From Candidatus Peribacteraceae bacterium (GTDB lineage Bacteria > Patescibacteriota > Gracilibacteria > Peribacterales > Peribacteraceae): a stretch of DNA of 49,348 bases. The stretch is taken from positions 1-49,348 of the forward strand of contig JAQVVD010000008.1 of assembly GCA_028699155.1 (NCBI GenBank), in the 5' to 3' direction. Under the pieces are notes generated by a model that saw only the letters and a program-made list of their open reading frames with translations, searched no databases and was not told the DNA's origin. The translations under genes were made by a program, and so were the position numbers. Positions 15,546-23,688 of the stretch are shown piece by piece (position 1 is the first letter of the stretch; each line of letters begins with the position of its first letter).

Positions 15546-16841
15546 CGAAAGAATCGCTTCCAGAAATGCCGTACCACGTTCTTCAAAGTTCTTGAACATT
15601 CCGTAGCTTGGCGATGCGGGGGAGAGGAGGCAGATCGGGACTTGGGACTTGGGACTTGGGACTTGGGTGTGGGTTCTTGCGAGAGATACTGCTTCTTTCA
15701 TCGAAGCTGCTTCGTAGATGTTTACCAGTGCGGTGGCGCGTTCGAGCACAACTCGAATGCGCTGCCCGCTTTCTCCCGTAAGGATTACTGTCCCAATGCT
15801 TGAGCGTGCGATGCGGTCGGCCAGTTCCGAGAAGTCGTTCCCGCGGTCCTGCCCGCCGAGGATGAGCGTTGCGACGTTCTTCCCCAATGCATCCAGCGCT
15901 GCAATCGTCGATTCCGGCGTTGTGGAAATGGCATCATCCACCCACTCGATCCCGTGGTGTTCGCCGCACGGTTGCAGGCGATGAGGAAGGCTCTTAAATT
16001 CCCGAATCGTGTTCTTGCTCACGTCATCGGGAATTCCCAGATGTTTCCCCACGAGGAACGCCGCTGCGATGTTCCCGAGGTTGTGTGCGCCGATCAGTTT
16101 GGTCTCCGTCAGTCCGATGGGAGCGTCTTCCAGTGTGAACCCGCACTTCTCACCTTTTCCCTCCTTCGCGATGGCACGGGCCCCTTCCGATTGGGCGTTG
16201 AAGAACACAATGTCTCCTTCCTTCTGGAATCTCGTGATGTTGGTTTTTGCATCACGGTACGCCTCCAGGGATCCGTGGTAGTTGAGGTGCTCCGGGAAGA
16301 ACGCGGTGACCACTGCAATCCTCGGGCTCGATGTGAGATCCATCAGTTGGTAACTGCTCATTTCCTGAACAAAAAATTTGTTCGGATTTGCCTCTTTCAC
16401 ATGGCTGATCGCCGGTTCTCCTATGTTGCCGACGAGTGAAACATCCTTCTCTCCCGTTCTGAGGATCGCATAGATCAGGCTGGCCGTCGTACTCTTTCCT
16501 TTGGAGCCCGTAACACCGATGACAGTTGCTCCTTTTGCGATGGCTTCCTCCAGAAAGATCTGCGTGGAGTTCGTTATGCGATCCTGCACGGCCTTCAGTT
16601 CTTTGCAGGGGAAGATGCCGGGGGAGCGGATGATGACATCGAAGTGATCGAGATTCCTGAGGTAATCAGGACCAGTTTGTAGTTTGTAGTTTGTAGTTTG
16701 TAGCTCAGTTTGTGGGTTCTGATCTGCAACAGTCATTGCACAATCAATTCCTGCACGCTCGATTGCGCCCAGCATTGCCTGCCCCTCCCGGCCGTAGCCC
16801 AGGATGCACACGTTCTTGCCGGCGAGGTCTGCAAGCTTCAT
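15543..16841 (-). CDS. murD: MurD-type UDP-MurNAc-L-Ala:glutamate ligase
   Basis: 432 residues. N-terminal Rossmann domain beginning KNVCILGYGREG, ATP-binding loop GVTGSKGKSTT (residues 109-119), central VQEMSSYQL (family E.SS.QL, specific to MurD), and C-terminal DDAISTTPESTIAAL, LILGGQDRG and a closing LLSPASPSYGMFKNFEERG, all MurD hallmarks. It adds glutamate to UDP-MurNAc-L-Ala. Its start overlaps the stop of murL (ATGA), so the pair is translationally coupled. With MurL as partner the substrate is probably L-Glu rather than D-Glu (MurD2-like); this is inference from known MurD2-MurL systems. Two heptanucleotide tandem repeats encode residues ~47-56 and ~392-402. Confidence 0.93.
   Translation of the reverse strand: MKLADLAGKNVCILGYGREGQAMLGAIERAGIDCAMTVADQNPQTELQTTNYKLQTGPDYLRNLDHFDVIIRSPGIFPCKELKAVQDRITNSTQIFLEEAIAKGATVIGVTGSKGKSTTASLIYAILRTGEKDVSLVGNIGEPAISHVKEANPNKFFVQEMSSYQLMDLTSSPRIAVVTAFFPEHLNYHGSLEAYRDAKTNITRFQKEGDIVFFNAQSEGARAIAKEGKGEKCGFTLEDAPIGLTETKLIGAHNLGNIAAAFLVGKHLGIPDDVSKNTIREFKSLPHRLQPCGEHHGIEWVDDAISTTPESTIAALDALGKNVATLILGGQDRGNDFSELADRIARSSIGTVILTGESGQRIRVVLERATALVNIYEAASMKEAVSLARTHTQVPSPKSQVPICLLSPASPSYGMFKNFEERGTAFLEAILS
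15637..15667. repeat. Heptanucleotide tandem repeat inside murD (GGGACTT x4)
   Basis: Four perfect copies of GGGACTT plus GGG, encoding part of the C-terminal domain (around THTQVPSPKSQVP). A gain or loss of one unit would shift the reading frame. Confidence 0.9.
16674..16703. repeat. Heptanucleotide tandem repeat inside murD (AGTTTGT x4)
   Basis: Four perfect copies of AGTTTGT plus AG, with a fifth copy at 16707-16713 after 3 further bases. On the coding strand it encodes the QTELQTTNYKLQTG region of the N-terminal domain. Confidence 0.9.
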
Positions 16842-18172
16842 TTCGTTGAGAGGTAGAGCTGCATGGCAGGAGTGTCTTCATACGCTCCCTGCTCATGCGC
16901 GAGCCGGAAAGCTTCCTGCGTTTCCTCCGCTGTGCCGATGCATTCGAAAGGTTTGCATCCTTCGATTCCGAGGAGTTCCCTGTAGAGAGGGAGGAGCCCC
17001 GCATCTGCAAAGAGGTTCTTCCTGAACATCTTCTCCACAGTATCTTTCGGCAGATGTGCTGCGAAGAGTGCGAAGACGAATGCGCACTTGGGGCAGTCGC
17101 CGCACCATGCGCCACCCGCGCCTCCGGCGTTCGGTTTCGTGGCGGCGCCTCTGCCTTCTTTTTCCTTCAGGATCTTCCAGTTCTTGTTGCAGCTGGTTAT
17201 CAGCGGGAAGTAGCGGGGATATCCGGTGAATTCTTTCGCGATTTCCAGTTCTGTCATGTCTCGCAGTGGGTTTTCATACCGGATGCTTTTCGTCACGAAA
17301 CGCTTCAGGTACTCTCGGAACATCGTTTCAAATTCTTTGCCCTTGCTCCACTGGTGGTTGATCTCCTCGCCCATGTACTCGGTATTCCCTTCACTCGCGC
17401 TCTTCTCGTTACTCATTGCAACCGCATCGAATCCGTAGAGCTCGCTGATCACGATCGTAAGTGCGGAAAGGTAGCCGGTAATCGGCACATGCCCGTTGAG
17501 GGCTCCTTCCTCGTTTAAGGCGAAGAGTTTCTGCGAGAGCTGGCGCCTGACCGTGAGGAGCGGCAGATCTGCCGTTTTGGCAATCTGGTCGATGATGGGG
17601 TGGCTGCCCATGCGAAAGAGCGTCATAGTCCTGCCTTCTTTTTTCAGTTTCTCGACGGTCACGACTGAATCTTTGCCGCCGCCGACGGGCACGAGCGTTC
17701 CGGCTGTTCCGTTCTTCTCCGTTGCTGCGATGGCGGATGATTCTTCCGAGGTCGCTGGGAAATTGATGAGCCCCCGGAAATCCACCTTATTTTCAAAGAA
17801 GAATTGTCCCAACCCCTTCGTATACACGGTATTCCAGAATGCCGCCTGTTCTTTGGTGAGTGTTCCCGAACGTACTTCGATTGTCTTGGGGCAACAGGTT
17901 TTAAAGTAGCTGATGCCGCCGAAGAGATGGAGCAGGAAGAGCGCGCGGTCCAGCGCATCTTCATCGCCTGCGTATTCTATCGGTTCCGGGAGCGTGAGCG
18001 TTTCTGTAAAACGCACTTCATCATCCAGCGCGTAGTGCAGCTCCACCTTCCCGCTGCTGCGGTCGAAGGCATACGAATCGAAGATGAAAGAGTGGTACTG
18101 CTTCACGCGAGCCAGAAGTGTAGCGCAAGTGCTTTGAGCGGCAGAGCGAAAGCGGTAGGATTTCTCTAGCAT
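16838..18172 (-). CDS. murL: UDP-MurNAc-L-Ala-L-Glu epimerase
   Basis: 444 residues. From memory of the Xanthomonas enzyme, the match runs the length of the protein: LLHLFGGISYFK (residues ~81-91), the ATP-loop-like VPVGGGKDSVV (162-171), LFALNEEGALNGHVPIT, SNEKSAS, INHQWSKGKEFE (271-282), SCNKNW, WCGDCPKCAFVF (356-367) and KPFECIGT. MurL epimerises the terminal L-Glu of UDP-MurNAc-L-Ala-L-Glu to D-Glu with ATP, replacing glutamate racemase. It lies directly upstream of murD and overlaps it by ATGA, mirroring known murD2/murL pairs. The Cys pairs in WCGDCPKC may bind metal. The start at 18172 is preferred to 18208 because the longer N-terminus would extend into the tRNA-Leu gene. Confidence 0.9.
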   Translation of the reverse strand: MLEKSYRFRSAAQSTCATLLARVKQYHSFIFDSYAFDRSSGKVELHYALDDEVRFTETLTLPEPIEYAGDEDALDRALFLLHLFGGISYFKTCCPKTIEVRSGTLTKEQAAFWNTVYTKGLGQFFFENKVDFRGLINFPATSEESSAIAATEKNGTAGTLVPVGGGKDSVVTVEKLKKEGRTMTLFRMGSHPIIDQIAKTADLPLLTVRRQLSQKLFALNEEGALNGHVPITGYLSALTIVISELYGFDAVAMSNEKSASEGNTEYMGEEINHQWSKGKEFETMFREYLKRFVTKSIRYENPLRDMTELEIAKEFTGYPRYFPLITSCNKNWKILKEKEGRGAATKPNAGGAGGAWCGDCPKCAFVFALFAAHLPKDTVEKMFRKNLFADAGLLPLYRELLGIEGCKPFECIGTAEETQEAFRLAHEQGAYEDTPAMQLYLSTK

Positions 18173-18178
18173 CGATAT

Positions 18179-18265
18179 GCCATGGTGGCGGAACTGGTAT
18201 ACGCGCACGACTCAAAATCGTGTTCCCGTAAGGGATTGTGGGTTCAAGTCCCACCCATGGCACCA
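18179..18265 (+). tRNA. tRNA-Leu (CAA)
   Basis: An 87-nt class II tRNA with encoded CCA. Acceptor GCCATGG/CCATGGC, discriminator A, anticodon stem CACGA/TCGTG around the loop CTCAAAA (anticodon CAA), long variable arm with the CCC..GGG hairpin, and T-arm GTGGG/CCCAC around TTCAAGT. It lies between the divergent murL start and a convergent lipoprotein gene. Confidence 0.95.
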
Positions 18266-18277
18266 GGAATACAGTCG

Positions 18278-18736
18278 TTAGAATTGCGGCAGCACCCACT
18301 GTGCTGCCGGGTTCGCGTTGCATGCCATTTGTTCGTAGGGGGCGACTTCCGGCGTAATGGGGGATCCTCCCGAGTTATACGCCCACATGATTGTTTCCAT
18401 GATCGTGTCTGCGGTTCCACGGCATCCTCCTACCTCCGTGTACGGGCATGCATCCTTGCTGAAGGTGCCGCCTCCTCCGCCTGTCCCCTCACAATTGAGG
18501 CGCATGAACTCCTCGTTCTGCCAGTAGGAGCCAATGTAATCCAGGCAGTGGCTGCTGCTTGCAATCACATTGCAGCTCCCATGCACTTTATGCTTCTCTG
18601 GAGTCGTTTCTGTGATGATTGCTTCGACATCCTCGTATTCTACTCGTTCTTCCGGCGGCAGGTCTTCGTTGCACCCGATCAGTAGGGCACAGAGGCTGCA
18701 GAGCGAGATGATTCCCATCGTTTTGGCGGTACGCAT
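18278..18736 (-). CDS. Cysteine-rich lipoprotein, hypothetical
   Basis: 152 residues. A clear lipoprotein signal peptide ends in CALLIGC (lipobox L-I-G-C, Cys at ~22). The mature part has seven further Cys residues, a GTGGGGGTF glycine run and a CNANPAAQWVLPQF C-terminus, suggesting a small disulphide-bonded extracellular domain. No family recognised. The second lipoprotein gene lies upstream on the same strand with a 37-base gap, so the pair may be cotranscribed. Confidence 0.75.
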   Translation of the reverse strand: MRTAKTMGIISLCSLCALLIGCNEDLPPEERVEYEDVEAIITETTPEKHKVHGSCNVIASSSHCLDYIGSYWQNEEFMRLNCEGTGGGGGTFSKDACPYTEVGGCRGTADTIMETIMWAYNSGGSPITPEVAPYEQMACNANPAAQWVLPQF

Positions 18737-18773
18737 ATCGTGGATCAGGAAGGAATTTCTTATGACGCAGCGT

Positions 18774-19406
18774 TCATATGGTCCACTCGTCGTGGATCAG
18801 CCCGACGAGGCGCCATTCGCTGTTAAATTTTTCCAGGACCAGGCGGAGGCTGGACCAGTCCATTCCCTCGTACTGCGGGTCGAATCCCGGGAAGTGGTAT
18901 TCCACGATCTGTGCATCTGGGTACACATCTCTCGCATTATCCAGGATGTTTCCGCGCGCCGATGGTTCGTTCCATGTCTGGACGGGAGCCTGCGTGTAAT
19001 CATAGTTCCATATGTATCGTGCGTAGTAGTTCCCGAACGTCAGGATGAGCGGCTCGCCGGTCCCGTCCCGAACGCCCCAGTTGCGCATGGCTTCATCGCT
19101 CAATGCCTGCGTGAAATCCGAGGGGCTGAGCACTTCGTCGGAGTCGATCTTCACGTACGTGTACGGCGTGAACCGCACGCCGTTTTCCGGGTGGACATAG
19201 GAGGCGAATCCTTGCCAATTTTGTGATTTGAGCGTCGCGAGGATATTCTGTGCAGTTTCTTTTACGGCACGCGATGTCTCATTCTCTGGAGTGTCTTCTG
19301 TTGCCGAGCTGTGCAAATCCGGCTGCACAGCACTCTCTTTCTGCACATTCGTGCTGCAGGCGCTCAGCAGGAGCAGGCATGCCGTGAGTACGATGACGCG
19401 TTTCAT
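18774..19406 (-). CDS. Lipoprotein, hypothetical (possibly NTF2-like)
   Basis: 210 residues. The signal peptide ends in LLLLSAC (lipobox L-S-A-C, Cys ~17), followed by a Ser/Thr/Glu-rich linker to about residue 48. The soluble domain begins RAVKETAQNILATLKSQNWQ and contains YVHPENGVRFTPY and a closing EWRLVGLIHDEW. The helix-then-cone layout with a Trp near the end resembles NTF2/SnoaL-like domains, but this is only an impression from the pattern. Function unknown. Confidence 0.75.
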   Translation of the reverse strand: MKRVIVLTACLLLLSACSTNVQKESAVQPDLHSSATEDTPENETSRAVKETAQNILATLKSQNWQGFASYVHPENGVRFTPYTYVKIDSDEVLSPSDFTQALSDEAMRNWGVRDGTGEPLILTFGNYYARYIWNYDYTQAPVQTWNEPSARGNILDNARDVYPDAQIVEYHFPGFDPQYEGMDWSSLRLVLEKFNSEWRLVGLIHDEWTI

Positions 19407-19451
19407 GCCGCTATGGTGTGCTCTTCTGCCGGGGGGTGCAAGGTTCCCCCT

Positions 19452-19724
19452 CTATCCTTTCGCCTGTACCACCATGTGGCTGACCGCTGTTTTTTCGATT
19501 GCAATTCCTTCCCTGCTCCCGTCAAGGAGCGCGAAAATCGCTCCGCTTGTCGCATGTTCCATGTGCAGAACGGTGCCTGCCGACAGTATGCGTTTCTCTG
19601 CCCTCTGCCCTATCCATGTTTCACCTATTTCGCCTTTTCGCGTGGCAACGATTGGAACCGTGCAATCTTCGGCGAGGGTGTGCGTACCAAACCAGTCTGC
19701 TCCCGTAAGTTGTCGAGTCGTCAT
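19452..19724 (-). CDS. Small beta-rich protein, possibly FeoA-like
   Basis: 90 residues, no signal peptide. The second half (LSAGTVLHMEHATSG, then DGSREGIAIEKTAVSHMVV) has the spacing of a FeoA/SH3-like barrel: a Gly-turn, alternating hydrophobic strands, and a short helix followed by a terminal strand. No feoB lies nearby. The start at 19724 (MTTRQLTG) is chosen because the upstream extension is rich in Arg/Cys/Pro and reads as non-coding. The assignment is weak; a free-standing hypothetical protein is the safe reading. Confidence 0.5.
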   Translation of the reverse strand: MTTRQLTGADWFGTHTLAEDCTVPIVATRKGEIGETWIGQRAEKRILSAGTVLHMEHATSGAIFALLDGSREGIAIEKTAVSHMVVQAKG

Positions 19725-19914
19725 GGCGGTTGGGTGAATGGGAATACAATTGAAAATTATGCTACAGCGTCCACGAATCGTGCATACGGGAATGCCCGGT
19801 GAAGTGCCGTAAGGCGCTTTTCTCTTCGTTTCTGTGCGGCTGCTCACGGATCCATGATCTCACATGTGGTATGATTTTGACTCTCTTTCCATTCCTCTCT
19901 ACTCTTTTGAACGC

Positions 19915-20838
19915 ATGTACGACGTTCTGATCATCGGGCTTGGCTGTGCCGGATACACGGCTGCGATCTATACCGCTCGTTACAAACTCAAGACATTCAT
20001 TATTGGCGCGGAGGAAGGGGGTATGGGTATGACTGCTGCGGAAGTAGGCAACTGGCCGGGCGACATCGAAGTGAGAGGTCCCGATCTCATGGAGAGATTT
20101 AAGAAGCACGCGCTCAGTTTCACGGATTTGGTCACGCACAAAATCACACGGGTGGAGAAAGCGGAGCAGGCGGATGGCGGATTCCGCCTGACGCTCCAGG
20201 GCGGAGAGACCGTAGAAGGCAGAACGCTCATCTTTGCCATGGGGTCCAATAAACGGCGTCTGGATGTGCCGGGCGAGGCGGAGTTCTCCGGTAAGGGCGT
20301 CACGTACTGCGCCACCTGCGATGCGTTCTTCTACCGCGGTAGAGACGTTGCGGTGATCGGAGGAGGGGACAGCGCGGTGGAGGGTGCCGCCATTGCCGCC
20401 CAGGTTGCGCGGAAGGTCTATCTGGTCCATCGCAGGAATGAATTCCGCGCAGAGCCCTACTGGGTGGATGAGATGAAGAAACGCGAGAATATCGTCTTCG
20501 TGCTCGAGCGCAACGTGGTGGAAATTCTGGGTGACCAGAAAGTGACGGGCGTGCAGCTGGATAAGGAGTTCGAAGGTTCACCGGAGCTCAGGGTCGACGG
20601 CGTGTTCATCGAGGTCGGTTCCCTGCCGGCGACTGCGCTGGCAAAGAAGATGGGGTGCGCGCTGGATGATCGCGGTTTCCTCAGGGTAGATGAGGCTATG
20701 CGCGCCGGCATTCCGGGCGTCTTCGGCGCGGGTGACGTGACGAGCGGATCCAATCGCTTCGCGCAGTTTGCGACTGCCGCAGGGGAGGGTGCTGTTGCCG
20801 CGAACAGCGTCTTCAATTATCTGCAAACCGGAGCGTGA
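19915..20838 (+). CDS. trxB: Thioredoxin reductase (NAD(P)H:FAD pyridine nucleotide-disulphide oxidoreductase)
   Basis: 307 residues. FAD-binding motif VLIIGLGCAGYTAA at the N-terminus (third Gly of GxGxxG replaced by Ala), NAD(P)H-binding motif VIGGGDSAVEGA near residue 147, redox pair Cys132-x-x-Cys135 in YCATCDAFF, and the C-terminal FAD motif PGVFGAGDV. It reduces thioredoxin or a related disulphide carrier in the cytoplasm. The start at 19915 puts the Rossmann strand at the N-terminus; a TACTCT box (19900-19905) lies 9 nt upstream. No thioredoxin gene is in the window. The DMT permease gene follows after 40 bases but has its own -10 box. Confidence 0.94.
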   Translation: MYDVLIIGLGCAGYTAAIYTARYKLKTFIIGAEEGGMGMTAAEVGNWPGDIEVRGPDLMERFKKHALSFTDLVTHKITRVEKAEQADGGFRLTLQGGETVEGRTLIFAMGSNKRRLDVPGEAEFSGKGVTYCATCDAFFYRGRDVAVIGGGDSAVEGAAIAAQVARKVYLVHRRNEFRAEPYWVDEMKKRENIVFVLERNVVEILGDQKVTGVQLDKEFEGSPELRVDGVFIEVGSLPATALAKKMGCALDDRGFLRVDEAMRAGIPGVFGAGDVTSGSNRFAQFATAAGEGAVAANSVFNYLQTGA

Positions 20839-20878
20839 TCTGATAGGGTGAGAGGAAGGTGCGCGCTACACTGCATCT

Positions 20879-21769
20879 ATGTGGCTGGTGCATATTCTTC
20901 TTTCGGTGCTCGGATTTGCCGGATCGAACGTGCTCGATTCCGTACTCGTTCAACACTACGAGAAGCATCCGGTCGTGCTCATGTGGGCGCAGAGTTTCTT
21001 CGGGCTTCTGGCGCTCTGTGCTTTGGCAGTAGTTATCCGTGTTCCATACCATTCCTGGGCGCTTCCATTCTTCTTCTTCGGCTGCATTGTGTATCTTGGC
21101 GATCTGCTCTACTTCCGTGCTCTGGATTGCACCGATGTCTCTGTTTCCAATATTGCCTGGGTCTTCCTCTCCGTCCTGCTCACGATTCTCGGGGTTTTGT
21201 TTTTAGGTGACACGTGGTCCCTGTGGCAGGGTGTGGGGATTCTCCTCATTCTCCTTGCTGTTGCATACCTCTCACTTGCACATCAGCACGTCACGTTGTC
21301 CGTTCTCTTCATGCTCGCTGCCATCGCATTCCTGTACGTGCCGTACTACTTCTTCCAGAAGGTGGTGCTGCTCCGGGGATACGGCGTCCTCACTGTTGTG
21401 TTCTGGGCGATGTTCGGGCGTGAGTGCATGGCGTTTCTCTCCCCGTGGCTGATACCCGGTTTTCGCCGGCGAATCCGGTCACTCTCGCGGCGTGTTGATA
21501 GAATGTTCTTCTTCCTTTGCGCTCTCATTATCGCCTGTTTCATGTTCGGCGTGTTTTTTGGCATGCTGGCGTACCAGCAAGGTCTGCTTTCCCTCGTCTC
21601 TATTGCCTCCAATGTTCAGCCGTTCTTTGTGATGGCGTTGGCATGGCTCCTGTGGCGACTCAAACCTGCCTACGCTTCCCGCGAGCTCTTTACCTGGCAG
21701 ACTGTTCGCGTGAAGCTGCTGAGTTTTGCCATTGTTTTTGTTGGGTTGGCGCTCCTTGCCACTTCCTAG
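20879..21769 (+). CDS. EamA/DMT-superfamily permease
   Basis: 296 residues with about ten membrane helices arranged as two five-helix repeats, the EamA layout; there is a charged loop between the halves (RRRIRSLSRRVDR, near residue 198). Typical segments include FGCIVYLGDLLYFRALDCTDVSVSNIAWVF and the later LLSLVSIASNVQPFFVMALAWL, where DMT carriers have the conserved Pro. Substrate unknown. TACACT (20867-20872) lies 6 nt before the ATG. Confidence 0.85.
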   Translation: MWLVHILLSVLGFAGSNVLDSVLVQHYEKHPVVLMWAQSFFGLLALCALAVVIRVPYHSWALPFFFFGCIVYLGDLLYFRALDCTDVSVSNIAWVFLSVLLTILGVLFLGDTWSLWQGVGILLILLAVAYLSLAHQHVTLSVLFMLAAIAFLYVPYYFFQKVVLLRGYGVLTVVFWAMFGRECMAFLSPWLIPGFRRRIRSLSRRVDRMFFFLCALIIACFMFGVFFGMLAYQQGLLSLVSIASNVQPFFVMALAWLLWRLKPAYASRELFTWQTVRVKLLSFAIVFVGLALLATS

Positions 21770-21778
21770 AGCTTTTCC

Positions 21779-21806
21779 TTGCATTTTTGCGTGGTGCCCG
21801 TATCCT
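21779..21806 (+). promoter_or_regulatory. rpmG promoter
   Basis: TTGCAT (21779-21784), a 16-nt spacer and TATCCT (21801-21806), 9 nt upstream of the rpmG ATG. The predicted leader is only a few nucleotides long. Confidence 0.55.
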
Positions 21807-21815
21807 TTCGCCGTT

Positions 21816-22004
21816 ATGCCACGCGGAAAGCGCACCGTCTTCGCTGTTTTTTGTACCGACTGTAAGAGTCGTACCGCCACTGTGCGTCTGCACAAGCAGA
21901 ATTCCAAAGGCGTTGCCTGGAAGGATTTCTCCTCCAAGAAATACTGTGCTTCCTGCAAGAAGCGCGTGGATATGAAGCTGAAGGAAGAGCGGCATTCCAA
22001 ATAG
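21816..22004 (+). CDS. rpmG: 50S ribosomal protein L33
   Basis: 62 residues, basic. The family pattern of two metal-binding CxxC pairs is present (FCTDCKSR near the N-terminus and KKYCASCKKRVDMKLKEE near the C-terminus), the latter matching L33's KYCP.C...T.HKE. It is slightly longer than the usual 49-55 residues, at both ends. The zinc-binding (C+) form is implied by four Cys residues. A dedicated promoter lies just upstream, and the Nudix gene follows after 70 bases with its own -10 box. Confidence 0.85.
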   Translation: MPRGKRTVFAVFCTDCKSRTATVRLHKQNSKGVAWKDFSSKKYCASCKKRVDMKLKEERHSK

Positions 22005-22074
22005 AGGTGAGAGGAGATGCTGAGGGAACATCATTCCTCATTCTTCTCTGTGTTTTCCTGTACTATGTTCGTAC

Positions 22075-22539
22075 ATGCAGGAACGCGATGTCTATCGTCA
22101 GTGTGCTTCCATTCTTGTTTTCCGCCCTGCAGAGGGCGGGGGCTATGAATTCCTCCTGCTCCATAAGCCGCGCAAGAACGACGTGTGGCAATTGCCCCAG
22201 GGCGGGCGTGAGGGGGGAGAGACAGTTGAAGAGGCTGCAGTGCGCGAGCTGAAAGAAGAGGCAGGTATTACGGCGGATGTGCTGGGCAGGAGTACCCTGG
22301 CGTATCAGTACGATTTTCCCGCCTCCTACCGCCGTTTTCGACCGGATAATGTCTGTGGCCAGTGCGTACACTTCATCGTTGCGCGCCTGGGCGAGGGGCA
22401 GGAAGTACGGGTGGATCGCAAGGAGATCGATGCGCATGCGTGGGTCCGTGCCACCGATCTTAGCCGGTACATCAAGCGGGCAGAGTACCTTGATATTGTG
22501 CAGCGTTTAGTTACTGAAGGCATGCTCCTTCTCCCATAG
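22075..22539 (+). CDS. Nudix hydrolase, RppH-like
   Basis: 154 residues. The Nudix box GGREGGETVEEAAVRELKEE(AGI) fits GX5EX7REUXEEXGU exactly, and it is preceded by WQLPQG, the signature of the RppH/Ap4A-hydrolase branch (E. coli RppH has WQFPQGG). RppH removes pyrophosphate from the 5' end of mRNA to trigger decay; diadenosine polyphosphate hydrolysis is the alternative. TACTAT (22061-22066) lies 8 nt before the ATG. The stop is 4 bases before recF, so the two are probably cotranscribed. Confidence 0.9.
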   Translation: MQERDVYRQCASILVFRPAEGGGYEFLLLHKPRKNDVWQLPQGGREGGETVEEAAVRELKEEAGITADVLGRSTLAYQYDFPASYRRFRPDNVCGQCVHFIVARLGEGQEVRVDRKEIDAHAWVRATDLSRYIKRAEYLDIVQRLVTEGMLLLP

Positions 22540-22543
22540 ATGC

Positions 22544-23683
22544 ATGCGGGTTACTCGTCTCCATCTTGAGCAGTTCCGTTCGTACGAAGCGTTGGAGCTT
22601 CTGCTCTCTTCCACAGAGAGTGTCCATGTGCTCATTGGCCCGAACGCAGCTGGAAAAACGAATATTCTCGAAGCGCTTGGCGTACTCTCCCTCACCAAGT
22701 CCTGCCAGGGCGTGGACGAGGAGGACATGGTGCGTTGGGGGGCGCAGCACTACCGGGTTCGCGCATCGGTGCTCTGTGATGACGGGACGGAATCCACGCT
22801 GGAGGTCGCGAGCCAGTTCGCGCCGCGGCGCCGCAAGGCGTGTTTCCGCAACGACGTGCAGATTCCCATGGGGGAGATGGTCGGCATGTTGCCCGCAGTG
22901 TTCTTTCTCCCGCAGCAGCTCACCCTCTTCACGGGGTCTCCCCAGCAGCGCCGCCAGTTCCTGGATCAGTTGCTCTGCCAGGTCTCGTATGCATACCTGC
23001 AGAAACTGACGCAGTACCTGCGGATTCTTAAGCAGCGTAACAGCCTCCTCAAGAATATTGCCCGAGGCGGGGTCGCTGTTTCCAGTCTCGCGTTATGGAA
23101 TGAGCAGCTTGCGGAGGTCGGTGCGTATGTCACCCTCAAGCGGCTCGAGCTCATCGAGATGCTCCAGTGTACGTTGGGCGAAGAACTCTCCTCCTTCGGG
23201 GAAGCGGGGGAATCCGCGGTACTGGTCTATGAACGCAAGGGGGAGGAGCGCGAGTTGCCTGCCATGCAGAGAGAGTTGCTTCGTCGCCTGGAGCACTCTA
23301 GAGAACGCGATGTGCAGTTGCAGGCCACGAGCGTTGGACCGCATCGCGAGGATTGGCGGCTGGATATCGGGGGCAGGAGCCTGCCGACATTCGCTTCCCG
23401 CGGGCAGCAGCGCGCCGCGGTCGTTGCGCTGCTCTTTCTCCAGGTGTCGTACCTGGAACTCCGTCGCGGAGAGAAGCCGATTGTCCTGCTCGATGACGTG
23501 TTCTCCGAGCTTGATGATATGCACCAGGAGGCACTGCTGCGCAGCTTCGATGGATACCAGGTATTCGTGACTGCGACACATGTTCCGCCCGAGTTGCACG
23601 GTGCCCATGTATGGGAAGTGGGCGGCGGTGTCGTGGTCCAGCGCCAGCAGCACCCAGAGCCTGCCTTCACCCCGGTGCCGTAA
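22544..23683 (+). CDS. recF: RecF recombination mediator
   Basis: 379 residues, near the usual length. The SMC-like ATPase features are all present: N-terminal VTRLHLEQFRSYE, Walker A LIGPNAAGKTN (residues 31-41), signature region FASRGQQRAAV (RecF has S.GQ.R), and Walker B LLDDVFSELD. RecF loads RecA on gapped DNA with RecO and RecR. In many genomes it follows dnaA-dnaN; here it follows a Nudix gene and is about 20 kb from dnaA. It converges with ruvC, whose stop lies 5 bases away. Confidence 0.95.
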   Translation: MRVTRLHLEQFRSYEALELLLSSTESVHVLIGPNAAGKTNILEALGVLSLTKSCQGVDEEDMVRWGAQHYRVRASVLCDDGTESTLEVASQFAPRRRKACFRNDVQIPMGEMVGMLPAVFFLPQQLTLFTGSPQQRRQFLDQLLCQVSYAYLQKLTQYLRILKQRNSLLKNIARGGVAVSSLALWNEQLAEVGAYVTLKRLELIEMLQCTLGEELSSFGEAGESAVLVYERKGEERELPAMQRELLRRLEHSRERDVQLQATSVGPHREDWRLDIGGRSLPTFASRGQQRAAVVALLFLQVSYLELRRGEKPIVLLDDVFSELDDMHQEALLRSFDGYQVFVTATHVPPELHGAHVWEVGGGVVVQRQQHPEPAFTPVP

Positions 23684-23688
23684 TTTCC

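Noticed and set aside
16838-18172. GGGKDS protein as a tRNA-modifying or asparagine-synthase-like PP-loop enzyme
   Set aside because: The remaining motifs and the overlap with murD fit MurL much better than any PP-loop tRNA enzyme.
18021-18323. Minus-strand frame across tRNA-Leu encoding a VGLEPTIPYGNTILSRARIPVPPP-type peptide
   Set aside because: This peptide is the familiar false translation of an antisense tRNA gene; the cloverleaf there is complete.
22544-23683. recF neighbourhood as the replication origin
   Set aside because: recF is not next to dnaA or dnaN here, and no DnaA-box cluster was seen near it.
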